Assembly (NCBI RefSeq): GCF_003149535.1 | Contig: NZ_QGDB01000002.1 | Coordinates: 372,001 to 436,000 of the forward strand | Length of the DNA stretch: 64,000 bases | Reading direction: 5' to 3' | Source of the DNA: Falsochrobactrum shanghaiense | GTDB lineage: Bacteria; Pseudomonadota; Alphaproteobacteria; Rhizobiales; Rhizobiaceae | Shown: piece after piece, positions 9,018 through 17,975 of the stretch | Position numbering within the stretch: position 1 is the first letter of the stretch | Layout: the number at the start of each line of letters is the position of its first letter | Notes under the pieces: model-generated | What the model saw: only the letters and a program-made list of their open reading frames with translations | What the model was told of the DNA's origin: nothing | Databases searched by the model: none | Translations under genes and position numbers: made by a program

Positions 9018-9047
9018 TTGACAGGAAAATAAGATGCATCATAGTGT
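9018..9047 (+). promoter_or_regulatory. Predicted promoter of the dipeptide-type importer operon
   Basis: TTGACA at 9018-9023 with ATAGTG (17-bp spacing) or TAGTGT (18-bp) as the -10. The spacer contains a GATGCATC palindrome, a possible operator. The promoter lies about 65 nt upstream of the binding-protein ATG. Confidence 0.5.
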
Positions 9048-9111
9048 GAAAAAATAAAAAGAACCGATCCCGGAATCCACATTCGCGTGAACTAAAAAGG
9101 GGAAATCCTGT

Positions 9112-10701
9112 ATGCTGAAATCCTTTCTTCGGCTGGCGACAGCCGCATTGTTAAGCTGTGCCTGCATTGGCGGTGCAGCCATGGCCCAGAGCGCTTCCGA
9201 TGGTGAAGTGACAAAGGGCGGGACGCTGAACATGATCGTTCAGCCGGAGCCGCCAATGCTGGTGGTCGGCCTGAATACCCAGGGCCCGACGCTTTATGTG
9301 GCAGGCCAGATCTATCAGAGCCTGCTGACCTATGACAAAGACCTCAACCCGCTGCCGCAGCTCGCCAAAAGCTGGGAAGTTTCGGAAGATGGACTGACTT
9401 ATACATTCAAGTTGCAGGATGGCGTGAAATGGCATGACGGAAAGCCTTTCACCGCTGCGGATGTGGCTTTTACCGCCAATGAATTTCTCGTCAACGCGCA
9501 TCCGCGCTGGCGTCTGATCGCCGAAACCTATGTCGAGGACGTAACGGCGCCGGATGATCTGACCGTCATCTTCAAGATGAAAAAGCCGTTTTCGGCATTC
9601 CTTTATGGTTTCGAGCTAAGCTCGTTCCCGATCATGCCCAAGCATATTTATGAGGGCACGGACTACCGCACCAATCCCGCCAACACTGTGCCGATCGGCA
9701 CCGGCCCCTTCAAGTTCAAGGAGTGGCAGCGCGGGAGCTATATTCACCTCGTGCGCAATGAGGACTACTGGAAAGACGGAAAGCCTTATCTCGACGATCT
9801 GTATTTCCGCGTCATTCCCGATGCTGCTTCGCGCAGTGTCGCCTTCGAGCAGGGAACAGTCGATGTCTTGCGCGGCGGTGACGTAGAGGGCTTCAATATC
9901 CGCACGCTGGCTGCATTGCCGGGCGTCGAAACCACCATGGCTGGCTGGGAGTATTTCTCTCCGCAGATGTTCATTCAGCCGAATCTGCGTCTTGAAGTGT
10001 TCAAGAACGATAAGATCCGCAAGGCCATGTATCATGCGCTCGACCGTGATTTCATTGTCAATGCGATCTTCTTCGGTCAGGGCAAGGTTGCGCGCGGGCC
10101 TTTCGCCGCCACCACGCTTTTCCACGATCCCGAGCTTGTGCAATATCCTTTCGATATGGAACTGGCCAAGAAACTGGTTGCTGAATCCGGCGTAGACCTG
10201 AGCCAGCATCCGATCCGCCTGATGGGCCTGCCTTACGGCGCGACCTGGGATCGCATGGCTGAATATGTCAAGCAGCAGCTGGAAGAACTGGGCTTCAAGG
10301 TCAGCATTCAGGCAGTGGATCCGGGCGGCTGGTTGCAGAATATAGGCAATTTCGATTTCGATCTGGCTTTCAACTTCCTCTACCAGTTTGGCCATCCGGC
10401 GCAGGGCGTTGCGCGTAACTACTACAGCGACAATATCGTCAAGGGCACGCATGCGGGCAATAATGAAGCCTATGTGAACCCGAAGGTGGATGAGCTGTTC
10501 ACCAAGGCAGCGGATGCTGTGGACCAGAAGGATGCGGCGCAGGCCTATTCCGAAGTCCAGAAAATCCTCGCCGACGATGTTCCGCTTCTGTGGATGTTCG
10601 ACATGCAGAACACGACTGTCTATCGCGACAAGGTCAAGAACCTCGTCCGCTCGGCGATCGGCCTGAACGAGCCGATGGATGACGTCTGGATTGCGAAATA
10701 A
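9112..10701 (+). CDS. ABC transporter substrate-binding protein, family 5 (dipeptide/oligopeptide type)
   Basis: 529 residues. A Sec signal peptide ends near residue 25 (GGAAMA|QSA). The mature protein has the DppA/OppA signature region (LAKSWEVSEDGLTYTFKLQD, then GVKWHDGKPFTAADVAF) and the normal family length. It should capture the imported substrate in the periplasm and deliver it to the two permeases and the double ATPase encoded directly downstream. Family 5 members bind peptides, opines, nickel or other amines. The neighbouring deacetylase-like and aminotransferase genes suggest an acylated amine or amino compound, but this is inference. A perfect 14-bp hairpin separates this gene from the permease genes. 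Confidence 0.92.
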   Translation: MLKSFLRLATAALLSCACIGGAAMAQSASDGEVTKGGTLNMIVQPEPPMLVVGLNTQGPTLYVAGQIYQSLLTYDKDLNPLPQLAKSWEVSEDGLTYTFKLQDGVKWHDGKPFTAADVAFTANEFLVNAHPRWRLIAETYVEDVTAPDDLTVIFKMKKPFSAFLYGFELSSFPIMPKHIYEGTDYRTNPANTVPIGTGPFKFKEWQRGSYIHLVRNEDYWKDGKPYLDDLYFRVIPDAASRSVAFEQGTVDVLRGGDVEGFNIRTLAALPGVETTMAGWEYFSPQMFIQPNLRLEVFKNDKIRKAMYHALDRDFIVNAIFFGQGKVARGPFAATTLFHDPELVQYPFDMELAKKLVAESGVDLSQHPIRLMGLPYGATWDRMAEYVKQQLEELGFKVSIQAVDPGGWLQNIGNFDFDLAFNFLYQFGHPAQGVARNYYSDNIVKGTHAGNNEAYVNPKVDELFTKAADAVDQKDAAQAYSEVQKILADDVPLLWMFDMQNTTVYRDKVKNLVRSAIGLNEPMDDVWIAK

Positions 10702-10710
10702 CCAGCCTTT

Positions 10711-10744
10711 TCCCACCCCGGAAGATTGCTCTTCCGGGGTGGGA
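10711..10744 (+). terminator. Intra-operon hairpin after the binding-protein gene
   Basis: Perfect 14-bp stem (10711-10724 with 10731-10744) with a 6-nt loop, followed by TTT. It probably gives partial termination or 3' protection, so that binding protein is made in excess over permease. Confidence 0.8.
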
Positions 10745-10782
10745 TTTGCCTCGAATACAATGCCAAAACGGAGCCCGGAACT

Positions 10783-11751
10783 ATGCTAGCTTTTACCGTT
10801 CAGCGTATTGGAAAGGCGCTGATGGTGATCATAGGCGTCATCATCCTCAATTTCCTGCTGATCAAACTTGCGCCCGGAGACCCTGCGGCTATCCTCGCTG
10901 GCGAAGCCGGCTCCGGCGATCCGAAATATGTTGAAATGCTGCGCGCGCAGTTCGGGCTCGACCGTCCCGTGCCGGTGCAGCTCTGGCATTATCTCACAAG
11001 TGTCGCCACGGGCGATCTTGGTTTTTCCTACCGCAATCAGGTGCCGGTGCTCGATCTCATTTTAGACCGCCTGCCTGCCACGATTTTGCTGACCGGTGCT
11101 GCATTCATCTTCTCGCTGGCAACGGGCATTCTGTTTGGCGTTCTGGCTGCGACCAATCGCGGCAAGGCGCTTGATAGCGTCATTACATCTCTGGCCCTGC
11201 TTTTCTACGCGACGCCATTGTTCTGGATCGCGCTGATGTCGGTGCTGCTGTTCTCGATCAATCTTGGCTGGCTGCCGCCTTTCGACATGGAAACGATCGG
11301 GGCGGGATATACCGGCTGGCGCCGCCTGGCCGATATTGGGCATCACCTTATCCTGCCTGCCATTACACTCGGCCTGTTTTACACCGCGATCTATACCCGT
11401 GTGACGCGTGCTTCCATGCTGGAAGTGATCGGGCTGGATTTTGTCAAGACGGCCCGTGCCAAGGGCGTGCCGCGCAAGCGCATTATCCGCAGGCATGTGC
11501 TGCGTAATGCCATTTTGCCGGTCTTCACCCTCGCCAGCATGCAGGCGGGACAGTTGGTCGGCGGGGCGATCCTGACCGAGACGGTTTTCGCCTGGCCGGG
11601 GATTGGCCGATTGATGTTCGATGCATTGATGCAGCGCGACTATCCTGTATTGCTCGGCGTATTTCTTGTTACGGCGATTGTTGTCGTCGTCGTCAATTTC
11701 ATCGCCGATCTTCTCTACCGCGTCGTCGATCCGCGTATCGGCATCGCCTGA
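10783..11751 (+). CDS. ABC transporter permease, DppB/OppB family
   Basis: About 322 residues from the ATG at 10783 (MLAFTVQRIGKALMVIIGVI). The longer in-frame start at 10726 would run through the hairpin and is rejected. Six membrane segments are expected. The N-terminal part has the DppB hallmark (LIKLAPGDPAAILAG, then FGLDRPVPVQLWHYL), and the BPD inner-membrane EAA loop lies near residues 210-230 (VIGLDFVKTARAKGVPRKR). It pairs with the next permease to form the import channel. Confidence 0.92.
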   Translation: MLAFTVQRIGKALMVIIGVIILNFLLIKLAPGDPAAILAGEAGSGDPKYVEMLRAQFGLDRPVPVQLWHYLTSVATGDLGFSYRNQVPVLDLILDRLPATILLTGAAFIFSLATGILFGVLAATNRGKALDSVITSLALLFYATPLFWIALMSVLLFSINLGWLPPFDMETIGAGYTGWRRLADIGHHLILPAITLGLFYTAIYTRVTRASMLEVIGLDFVKTARAKGVPRKRIIRRHVLRNAILPVFTLASMQAGQLVGGAILTETVFAWPGIGRLMFDALMQRDYPVLLGVFLVTAIVVVVVNFIADLLYRVVDPRIGIA

Positions 11752-11760
11752 GGACTGACC

Positions 11761-12597
11761 ATGAAAAACCTGAAACGATTCTCACAGAATTACGGGGCTG
11801 TCTTCGGCCTTGTCATTCTCACCCTCATCATCCTCATGGCGTTGACTGCGCCCATCCTGTTTCCCGGAAATCCGTGGCGGACGGTCGCCATGCCTTTGCT
11901 GCGGCCGATGGAAAATCCGCAATATCTGCTTGGCACCGACATGCTGGGGCGTGACATTGCTGCGGGAATTGCCCATGGAGCAAAGGTTTCGCTCCTGATC
12001 GGCGTCGTTTCAACGGCGGTTGCGGTGCTGATTGGCGTGAGCATCGGTGCTCTGGCCGGCTTTTTTGGCGGGCGCGCCGATGATCTGCTGATGCGCTTCA
12101 CCGAATTTTTCCAGATCATCCCGGCCTTTGCTATGGCGGTGGTTCTGGTTGCGATTTTCAGTCCGAACATCGTGTCGATCACGCTTGCCATCGCCGTCGT
12201 GTCATGGCCGGGCGTGGCGCGGCTGGTGCGGGCGGAGTTTCTCAGCCTGCGGGAGCGCGAATTCGTTCAGGCAGCTGTCGTCATCGGGCAGAGCGCGCCG
12301 CGCATCATCCTCACACAGGTGCTGCCGAATGCCATTTCGCCCATTATCGTTACCGCGTCGCTGATGGTCGCAACTGCAATTCTGACGGAAAGCGCCCTGT
12401 CGTTTCTTGGACTGGGCGACCGCAACATGATGAGCTGGGGTTTCATGATCGGGGCCGCACGCACCATGCTGCGTGAAGCCTGGTGGATGAGCTTCTTCCC
12501 CGGCCTTGCGATCCTGCTTTCGGTGCTGGCGATCAACCTGATCGGCGAAGGCATCAACGACCTGATGAATCCGCATCTGCGCGGGAGAAAACAATGA
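11761..12597 (+). CDS. ABC transporter permease, DppC/OppC family
   Basis: 278 residues. It has a DppC-like N-terminus with one membrane segment, then the GTDMLGRDIAAGIAHGAKVS motif conserved in this subfamily, and the EAA loop (SLREREFVQAAVVIGQSAPR). It starts 9 nt after the preceding permease gene and overlaps the ATPase gene by 4 nt (ATGA), which indicates one coupled transcript. It is the second half of the membrane channel. Confidence 0.92.
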   Translation: MKNLKRFSQNYGAVFGLVILTLIILMALTAPILFPGNPWRTVAMPLLRPMENPQYLLGTDMLGRDIAAGIAHGAKVSLLIGVVSTAVAVLIGVSIGALAGFFGGRADDLLMRFTEFFQIIPAFAMAVVLVAIFSPNIVSITLAIAVVSWPGVARLVRAEFLSLREREFVQAAVVIGQSAPRIILTQVLPNAISPIIVTASLMVATAILTESALSFLGLGDRNMMSWGFMIGAARTMLREAWWMSFFPGLAILLSVLAINLIGEGINDLMNPHLRGRKQ

Positions 12598-14255
12598 GCA
12601 CCGTCAATTCACCGCTTTTGAGCGTAAAGGGCGTTTCCGTTGCGCTTCCTGCCGGTTTCGACCGCGAATATGCGATCAGGGACATTACATACGACCTGCA
12701 TGCAAATGAGATTCTTTGCGTCGTGGGCGAGTCCGGCTCGGGTAAGTCCATGACCGCAAACGCCATCATGGGGCTGCTGCCTTCCTATCTGACGCCGAGC
12801 GAGGGCCGGATAGAATATCGGGGCAAGGACCTGCTCACGCAGTCCGAGGAAACCCTGCGCGAGCTGCGTGGCCGTGATGTCGCGATGATCTTTCAGGAGC
12901 CTTTGTCCGCGCTCAACCCGCTGATGACGGTGGGCGAGCAGATCGACGAGGTGATGCTGGTTCATGGTGAAACCAATGCCGCCGCACGCTCGAAGCGTGT
13001 TCTGGAACTTCTGGAATATGTTGGTCTGCCCGATCCCGCAACGCTGAGGAATTCCTATCCGTTCCGCCTGTCGGGTGGACAGCGCCAACGTGTGGTGATC
13101 GCCATGGCGCTTGCGCTTGAGCCGTCTGTCCTGATCGCTGATGAGCCGACCACTGCTCTCGACGTGACGACACAGGCACAGATACTCGAACTCATCAGGC
13201 GCATCCAGCGCGCCAAGGGCATGGGCGTGATTTTTGTCACGCATGATTTTGGCGTCGTCGCCGATATTGCCGATCGCGTCGTCGTCATGGAAAAGGGGCT
13301 GGTGGTCGAGGCCGGTCCTGCCAGGGAAGTGCTCAATGCGCCAAAGCATCCTTATACGCGCAGGCTGATCGCTGCTGTTCCTCACCGCAAAAGCGGGGAT
13401 CAACTGGCTGAAAAAGCCGAAAGCTCGCGCGAAATCCTGCTTGAAGTGCGCAATCTCAACAAGACCTATCGCAGCAAAGGGGGCCTTTTCTCCAGGCAGC
13501 GTGTGGTGCCAGCGGTTCAGAATATCAGTCTCAATCTGCATCAGGGCGAGACCTTGGGTGTGGTCGGGGAATCCGGCTCTGGAAAATCGACCCTTGGCCG
13601 CGTCATCATGAAGCTGACGCCCCATGATGATGGTGAGATTCTGTATCGCGGCAAGGATATTGCCTCGCTGTCGCCTTCGGCCTTCCGTCCGATGCGGCGC
13701 AAGATCCAGATGATCTTTCAGGATCCTTTCGCCTCTCTCAATCCGCGACAGACCATTGGCCGCATTCTGATCGACGGTCCGCTGGCCAATGGCGCATCGC
13801 TCGATACGGCCAAGCGGCGGGCGGAAGAGCTTCTGGCCCGCGTCGGACTGGACAAATCCGCCTATGAGCGCTTTCCGCATGAATTTTCCGGTGGTCAGCG
13901 CCAGCGTGTCGGCATTGCCCGCGCGCTCATGCTGGACCCGGAAATCCTGATTGCGGATGAAAGCGTTTCCGCGCTCGACGTTTCGGTGCAGGAGCAGGTG
14001 TTGCGGCTTTTGAAGGAAATTCAGGAGCAACTGCAAATCGGAATGATCTTCATTACACATGATCTGCGCGTTGCAGCGCAGATTTGCGACAGGGTTGCCG
14101 TCATGCGCCGGGGCGAAGTGGTCGAGATGGGGCCGCCCGCGCAAATTTTCGAGAAGCCCCAGCACGAATATACCCAGCGCCTGATCGCAGCCATTCCGGG
14201 GCAGGACTGGGATCCACAGCAAGTCATCAAGGGAATTTACGAGGAAGCACGATAA
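12594..14255 (+). CDS. ABC transporter ATP-binding protein with two nucleotide-binding domains (DppD-DppF type fusion)
   Basis: 553 residues with two complete ATPase cassettes. Domain 1 (residues about 5-265) has Walker A GESGSGKSMT, signature LSGGQRQRV and Walker [12 protein letters not shown]. Domain 2 (about 280-545) has [26 protein letters not shown] and LIADESVSALD. This is the GsiA/YliA-type fusion that replaces separate D and F subunits. It energises the importer encoded just upstream. The start is an ATG overlapping the previous stop; the 5' extension in frame is not needed. It overlaps the thiamine-diphosphate enzyme gene by one base (TAATG). Confidence 0.93.
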   Translation: MSTVNSPLLSVKGVSVALPAGFDREYAIRDITYDLHANEILCVVGESGSGKSMTANAIMGLLPSYLTPSEGRIEYRGKDLLTQSEETLRELRGRDVAMIFQEPLSALNPLMTVGEQIDEVMLVHGETNAAARSKRVLELLEYVGLPDPATLRNSYPFRLSGGQRQRVVIAMALALEPSVLIADEPTTALDVTTQAQILELIRRIQRAKGMGVIFVTHDFGVVADIADRVVVMEKGLVVEAGPAREVLNAPKHPYTRRLIAAVPHRKSGDQLAEKAESSREILLEVRNLNKTYRSKGGLFSRQRVVPAVQNISLNLHQGETLGVVGESGSGKSTLGRVIMKLTPHDDGEILYRGKDIASLSPSAFRPMRRKIQMIFQDPFASLNPRQTIGRILIDGPLANGASLDTAKRRAEELLARVGLDKSAYERFPHEFSGGQRQRVGIARALMLDPEILIADESVSALDVSVQEQVLRLLKEIQEQLQIGMIFITHDLRVAAQICDRVAVMRRGEVVEMGPPAQIFEKPQHEYTQRLIAAIPGQDWDPQQVIKGIYEEAR

Positions 14256-15973
14256 TGTCGACTGCCAATGTCAACGCCAGCACCAATATTGCCGAAGCCG
14301 GCGGCGGCGAGATTCTCGTTCGCCAGCTCGAACTGCACGGGGTGGATACCGTGTTCATGGTTCCCGGTGAAAGCTTCCTTCCCTGCATCGATGCGCTCAG
14401 CACCCGCCAGCAGCGCATCCGCACCGTCACCTGCCGTCAGGAAGGCGGCGCGGCCTATGCGGCTGAAGCCTATGGCAAGCTGTCGGGCAAGCCGGGTGTT
14501 TGTTTCGTTACCCGCGGCCCCGGCGCGACCAATGCCTCCATCGGTCTGCATGTGGCGCGTCAGGACGGCACGCCGATGATCCTGTTCGTGGGCCAGATCG
14601 GCTCCGATACGACGGAGCGCGCCTGTTTTCAGGAAGTCGATTATCGCCAGATGTTCGGCCCGGTCGCCAAATGGGTGGCCCAGATCGACCGTACCGACCG
14701 TATTCCGGAATTCGTGGCCCGCGCTTTTGCGGAATGCCGCAGCGGGCGTCCGGGGCCTGTGGTTCTCGCTTTGCCGGAAGATACGCTGTGGGGCAATGCG
14801 GCTGTTGCCGATGTTGCGCCATTCGAGCGCGCCCATCCGCGTCCGCATGCCGGTGAAATTGCCCGGCTGGAAGAATTGCTGGCCAAGGCCGAACGCCCCT
14901 TCGTGATTGCAGGCGGCACCGGCTGGACGGATTCCGCGCGCGCCGATCTCGCCGCTTTCGCCGAGCGCTTCGATCTGCCGGTTGGCGTTTCATGGCGACG
15001 TCATGAGGTTTTCGACAACCGGCATCCGAATTTTGCAGGCCATGTCGGTTATGGCACCGATCGCGCGCTGGCCGAGCGCATCGCCAAGGCCGATCTGCTG
15101 ATTTCAGTCTGCTCGCGTCTGGATGAACCCACCACCGAAGGCTACAAGCTGGTGGAAAGCCCGCTGCCGCGCCAGACGCTGGTTCATATCCATCCTGATG
15201 GCAACGAGCTTGGACGCGTCTATCGTCCGGCCCTTGCGATCAATGCCGATCCGGTGGGGATCGCGGGCGCACTGGCGCAAATGCGTCCGGCTGCGCCGGT
15301 TCGCTGGGCGGGGCTGGCGAAAGCGGCCAATGCGGATTATCAGCGCTCGCGCATTGCTCCTGATTGCGATTCAGCTCTGGATATGTCGCGCATATGCCTG
15401 CATATGGCCGATGTCCTGCCCGAAGACACGTTCGTTTCGGTGGGTGCTGGCAATTTCGCCCTGTTTCCGCACCGTTTCATGCAATTTTCCCATCTGGGAA
15501 CGCAGGCTTCACCGATCTGCGGGTCGATGGGCTATGGATTGCCAGCGGCAATCGCTGCGAAACTGGCTTTCCCGGAGCGCGAGACAATCGCCTTTGCCGG
15601 TGACGGCTGTTTCCAGATGACCATGCAGGAGATCGGCACTGCCGTTCAGCAGAGGCTCGGGATCGTCATTCTGGTGTGCAACAATCAGGCATGGGGCACC
15701 ATCCGCGCGCATCAGGAGCGGGAATATCCGGCGCGGTCATTCGCGCTTGATCTGGAAAATCCCGATTTTGCCGCTTTGGCGCGCAGCTATGGCGTGTCGG
15801 GAGAGGTCGTGGAAAAGACCGAGGATTTTGCCGCAGCCTTCCAGCGTGCGCGTGATTATGCCGGGAAAAACCAGCGCCCGGCTTTGATCGAACTGCGTTA
15901 TGATGTTGAATATATCACGCCAGATACACGTCTCAGCCAGATAACCGCAGCCGCGCAGGCCGCAAATGCGTAA
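14255..15973 (+). CDS. Thiamine-diphosphate-dependent enzyme, acetolactate synthase-like
   Basis: 572 residues with three domains in order. The N-terminal pyrimidine-binding domain has the catalytic Glu in TCRQEGGAAYAAEAYGK. The central domain is about residues 190-330. The C-terminal diphosphate-binding domain has the ThDP motif GDG (FAGDGCFQMTMQEIGTA) ending in CNNQAWG. It belongs to the IlvB/benzoylformate decarboxylase/oxalyl-CoA decarboxylase superfamily, but lies away from any ilvN small subunit, so a biosynthetic acetolactate synthase is unlikely. Coupled by a one-base overlap to the importer ATPase gene, it probably decarboxylates or cleaves a 2-oxo acid in the same catabolic route. 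The reaction is not established. Confidence 0.82.
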   Translation: MSTANVNASTNIAEAGGGEILVRQLELHGVDTVFMVPGESFLPCIDALSTRQQRIRTVTCRQEGGAAYAAEAYGKLSGKPGVCFVTRGPGATNASIGLHVARQDGTPMILFVGQIGSDTTERACFQEVDYRQMFGPVAKWVAQIDRTDRIPEFVARAFAECRSGRPGPVVLALPEDTLWGNAAVADVAPFERAHPRPHAGEIARLEELLAKAERPFVIAGGTGWTDSARADLAAFAERFDLPVGVSWRRHEVFDNRHPNFAGHVGYGTDRALAERIAKADLLISVCSRLDEPTTEGYKLVESPLPRQTLVHIHPDGNELGRVYRPALAINADPVGIAGALAQMRPAAPVRWAGLAKAANADYQRSRIAPDCDSALDMSRICLHMADVLPEDTFVSVGAGNFALFPHRFMQFSHLGTQASPICGSMGYGLPAAIAAKLAFPERETIAFAGDGCFQMTMQEIGTAVQQRLGIVILVCNNQAWGTIRAHQEREYPARSFALDLENPDFAALARSYGVSGEVVEKTEDFAAAFQRARDYAGKNQRPALIELRYDVEYITPDTRLSQITAAAQAANA

Positions 15974-16017
15974 TAATAACCACAATAATAACGTCGAGTT
16001 CAATTGAGGATCAGGCC

Positions 16018-17064
16018 ATGCGCGCATTCTATCATCCCGATCAGGCGCTTCATTCCCCGCAGCAATTCATGCGTTACGGAGTTCTTGCCGATCCGACCGA
16101 TATTCCGGTTCGCACCGAAAAGCTGCTGGGCGCCTTGGCGCGTCTTGGCGTCAATGTCGAAACGCCGCCCGATTTCGGGCGTGCGCCGGCGGAGGCGATT
16201 CACCCGGTCCACTATCTCGACTATCTCGAAACGGCCTATCAGCGCTGGCTCGAATTGCCTTCACATGGACCTGAAGTCCTGCCCAATACGTTTCCTTATT
16301 GGAATGGCGATCCGTCGAAGGATAGCCGCCCGCCATGCCCGACGGATCAATTGCTGGCGCAGACCGGCTATTATCTTGGCGATCTTGCCGTGCCGATCAG
16401 CGAATTCACCTATCAGTCCGCCTTGCGTTCGACACATACCGCTACGGCAGCAGCCGATGCGGTGATTGCGGGCGAGAAAATCGCCTATGCCTTGTGCCGC
16501 CCGTCAGGCCATCACTGCCGCGCGGATCGGGCGACCGGCTTTTGCTATATGAACAATTCCGCGATTGCCGCCCAGCGCCTTCGCAGCAAGTTCGGCAAAG
16601 TGGCGGTTCTGGATATTGACGCCCATCACGGCGACGGGACGCAGGAGATTTTCTATCGCCGCAAGGATGTGATGACGGTTTCGGTGCATGTCGATACCGA
16701 CTACTACAATCCGTTCTTCACGGGCCGTCCGCATGAAACCGGCTATGGCGAGGGGGAAGGGTTCAATCTGAACATTCCATTGGCTCCGCATAGCGGCAAC
16801 GAGGCGTTCCTTGCCGGTGTCGAGCGCGGTGTCGAGGCCGTCAAGGCCCATGGCACCGAAGCACTGGTGCTGGCGCTGGGCTATGACACCCACGTCGAGG
16901 ATCCGCTAAGTCTCGTCAAAGTGACGACGGAAGCTTTCGGCGCAGCCGGAAAGGCGGTGGCATCGGCTGGTATACCCGTCGTCGTCGTTCAGGAAGGCGG
17001 CTACCAGATAACCGTGATAGGCGATTGCCTGGAAGCTTTCCTGAGCGAATTGCAGGCAGGCTGA
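16018..17064 (+). CDS. Histone deacetylase family protein, acetylpolyamine amidohydrolase-like
   Basis: 348 residues, close to characterised acetylpolyamine amidohydrolases (about 341). The active site appears intact: tandem His165-His166 in RPSGHHCRAD, zinc ligands Asp201 and His203 in DIDAHHGDGT, Asp290 in GYDTHVED, and the catalytic Tyr329 in QEGGY. The family hydrolyses N-acetyl amides of polyamines or related amines and releases acetate. Placed after an ABC importer and near a SpuC-like aminotransferase and aldehyde dehydrogenases, it probably deacylates the imported substrate so that its amine can be transaminated. The true acyl substrate is unknown. It begins 44 nt after the preceding enzyme gene. 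Confidence 0.87.
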   Translation: MRAFYHPDQALHSPQQFMRYGVLADPTDIPVRTEKLLGALARLGVNVETPPDFGRAPAEAIHPVHYLDYLETAYQRWLELPSHGPEVLPNTFPYWNGDPSKDSRPPCPTDQLLAQTGYYLGDLAVPISEFTYQSALRSTHTATAAADAVIAGEKIAYALCRPSGHHCRADRATGFCYMNNSAIAAQRLRSKFGKVAVLDIDAHHGDGTQEIFYRRKDVMTVSVHVDTDYYNPFFTGRPHETGYGEGEGFNLNIPLAPHSGNEAFLAGVERGVEAVKAHGTEALVLALGYDTHVEDPLSLVKVTTEAFGAAGKAVASAGIPVVVVQEGGYQITVIGDCLEAFLSELQAG

Positions 17065-17091
17065 CGGGTATATCTGATTGAGGAGGCAATT

Positions 17092-17766
17092 TTGTTGACT
17101 GGATCAGGCAGAGATAAAATCGGGCTCGCCGTCGACGTTTACAACCAGCTTGCAAATTCCCTGATGTCGGGAGCCTTGTCTCCCGGCAGCAGGCTGAAAA
17201 TCCGTGAACTTGCCGATCAGATGGGTGTGAGCGTCACACCGGTGCGCGATGCGGTCCTGCGTCTGGTCAATAATGGCGGGCTGCTTTTCCAGAGTCCGCG
17301 CGATATTCGCGTACCGGTGATCGAAAGGGCGCGCTATCTGGAGATTCGCGCCATTCGAATGGAGCTTGAGGGGCTGGCGGCTGAACAGGCGGCGATCCAT
17401 GCATCGACGCAGGATATAGCCTTTCTTGAAGCCTTGTTACAGGAGAACGAGGAGGCGCTGGCGGCAGGCGATTATCAGCAATGCCTGCGCATGAACCAGC
17501 GCTTCCATTTCGCTTTAAGCGAAATCGGCAACATGCCCATTCTTCGAGAATTGCTTGAAAATCTTTGGCTGCAGATGGGACCGCTGATTTCTTCCGGCTA
17601 CAAGGAAGGCGGGCGCACGATGGTCGAACATCACTATACGGTCATAGAAGCCGTAAGGAATGCGGACGGAACCGCAGCGCGCAGCGCCATCCGCAAGGAT
17701 ATTCTCGAAGGCGGCAAAATCCTGCTGCTTCGCGGCGCGCTTTCCGCACCTTCCCCTGCCAATTAG
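17092..17766 (+). CDS. GntR-family regulator, FCD (FadR) subfamily
   Basis: 224 residues. The N-terminal winged HTH includes LAVDVYNQLANSLMSGALSP and RIRELADQMGVSVTPVRDAV-type residues (KIRELADQMGVSVTPVRDA). The all-helical FCD effector domain follows, with metal-binding His residues likely (NQRFHFALSE and EHHYTVIEAV). The start is one of two adjacent TTG codons, 17092 or 17095, preceded by a perfect AGGAGG (17081-17086). It ends the gene run with the transporter and deacetylase-like enzyme and probably represses it in response to the substrate or an intermediate. Candidate TGATACA-type sites lie upstream of lhgO, the second dehydrogenase gene and the importer. Confidence 0.88.
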   Translation: MLTGSGRDKIGLAVDVYNQLANSLMSGALSPGSRLKIRELADQMGVSVTPVRDAVLRLVNNGGLLFQSPRDIRVPVIERARYLEIRAIRMELEGLAAEQAAIHASTQDIAFLEALLQENEEALAAGDYQQCLRMNQRFHFALSEIGNMPILRELLENLWLQMGPLISSGYKEGGRTMVEHHYTVIEAVRNADGTAARSAIRKDILEGGKILLLRGALSAPSPAN

Positions 17767-17975
17767 AGCGGTTCCTGTTTAAACAAGAACATCGGAACCG
17801 CTCTATCTATTTGTTTTGACGCATTATCCGGTCGCAAAACCGCTTCGCAGTTTTGCTGGAAATGCTCATCTTTGCTTGTCGCATTATCCGACGCATCGGA
17901 GCAAGGAAAGAAATCAGTCCAGTGAACTGATTTCCTTGCGAAGGCGCTTTGCACTTTTGCTGGAAATGCTTATTT
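17765..17975. repeat. Dispersed intergenic palindromic repeat, two modules
   Basis: A perfect inverted repeat (arms 17765-17775 and 17794-17804) overlaps the GntR stop codon. It is followed by module 1 (to about 17870) and module 2 (about 17880-17970). Module 1 has a near-identical copy at 32651-32726. Module 2 recurs inverted at 46907-46999. A shortened relative is at 58725-58776. Each ends in a TTTTGCxGGAAATGCT-like box. No coding function is apparent. It also overlaps the last few bases of the fusion gene on the minus strand. Confidence 0.8.

Noticed and set aside
14255-15973. Calling the thiamine-diphosphate enzyme acetolactate synthase (ilvB)
   Set aside because: No small-subunit gene nearby and it is coupled to an importer operon; only the superfamily is supported.
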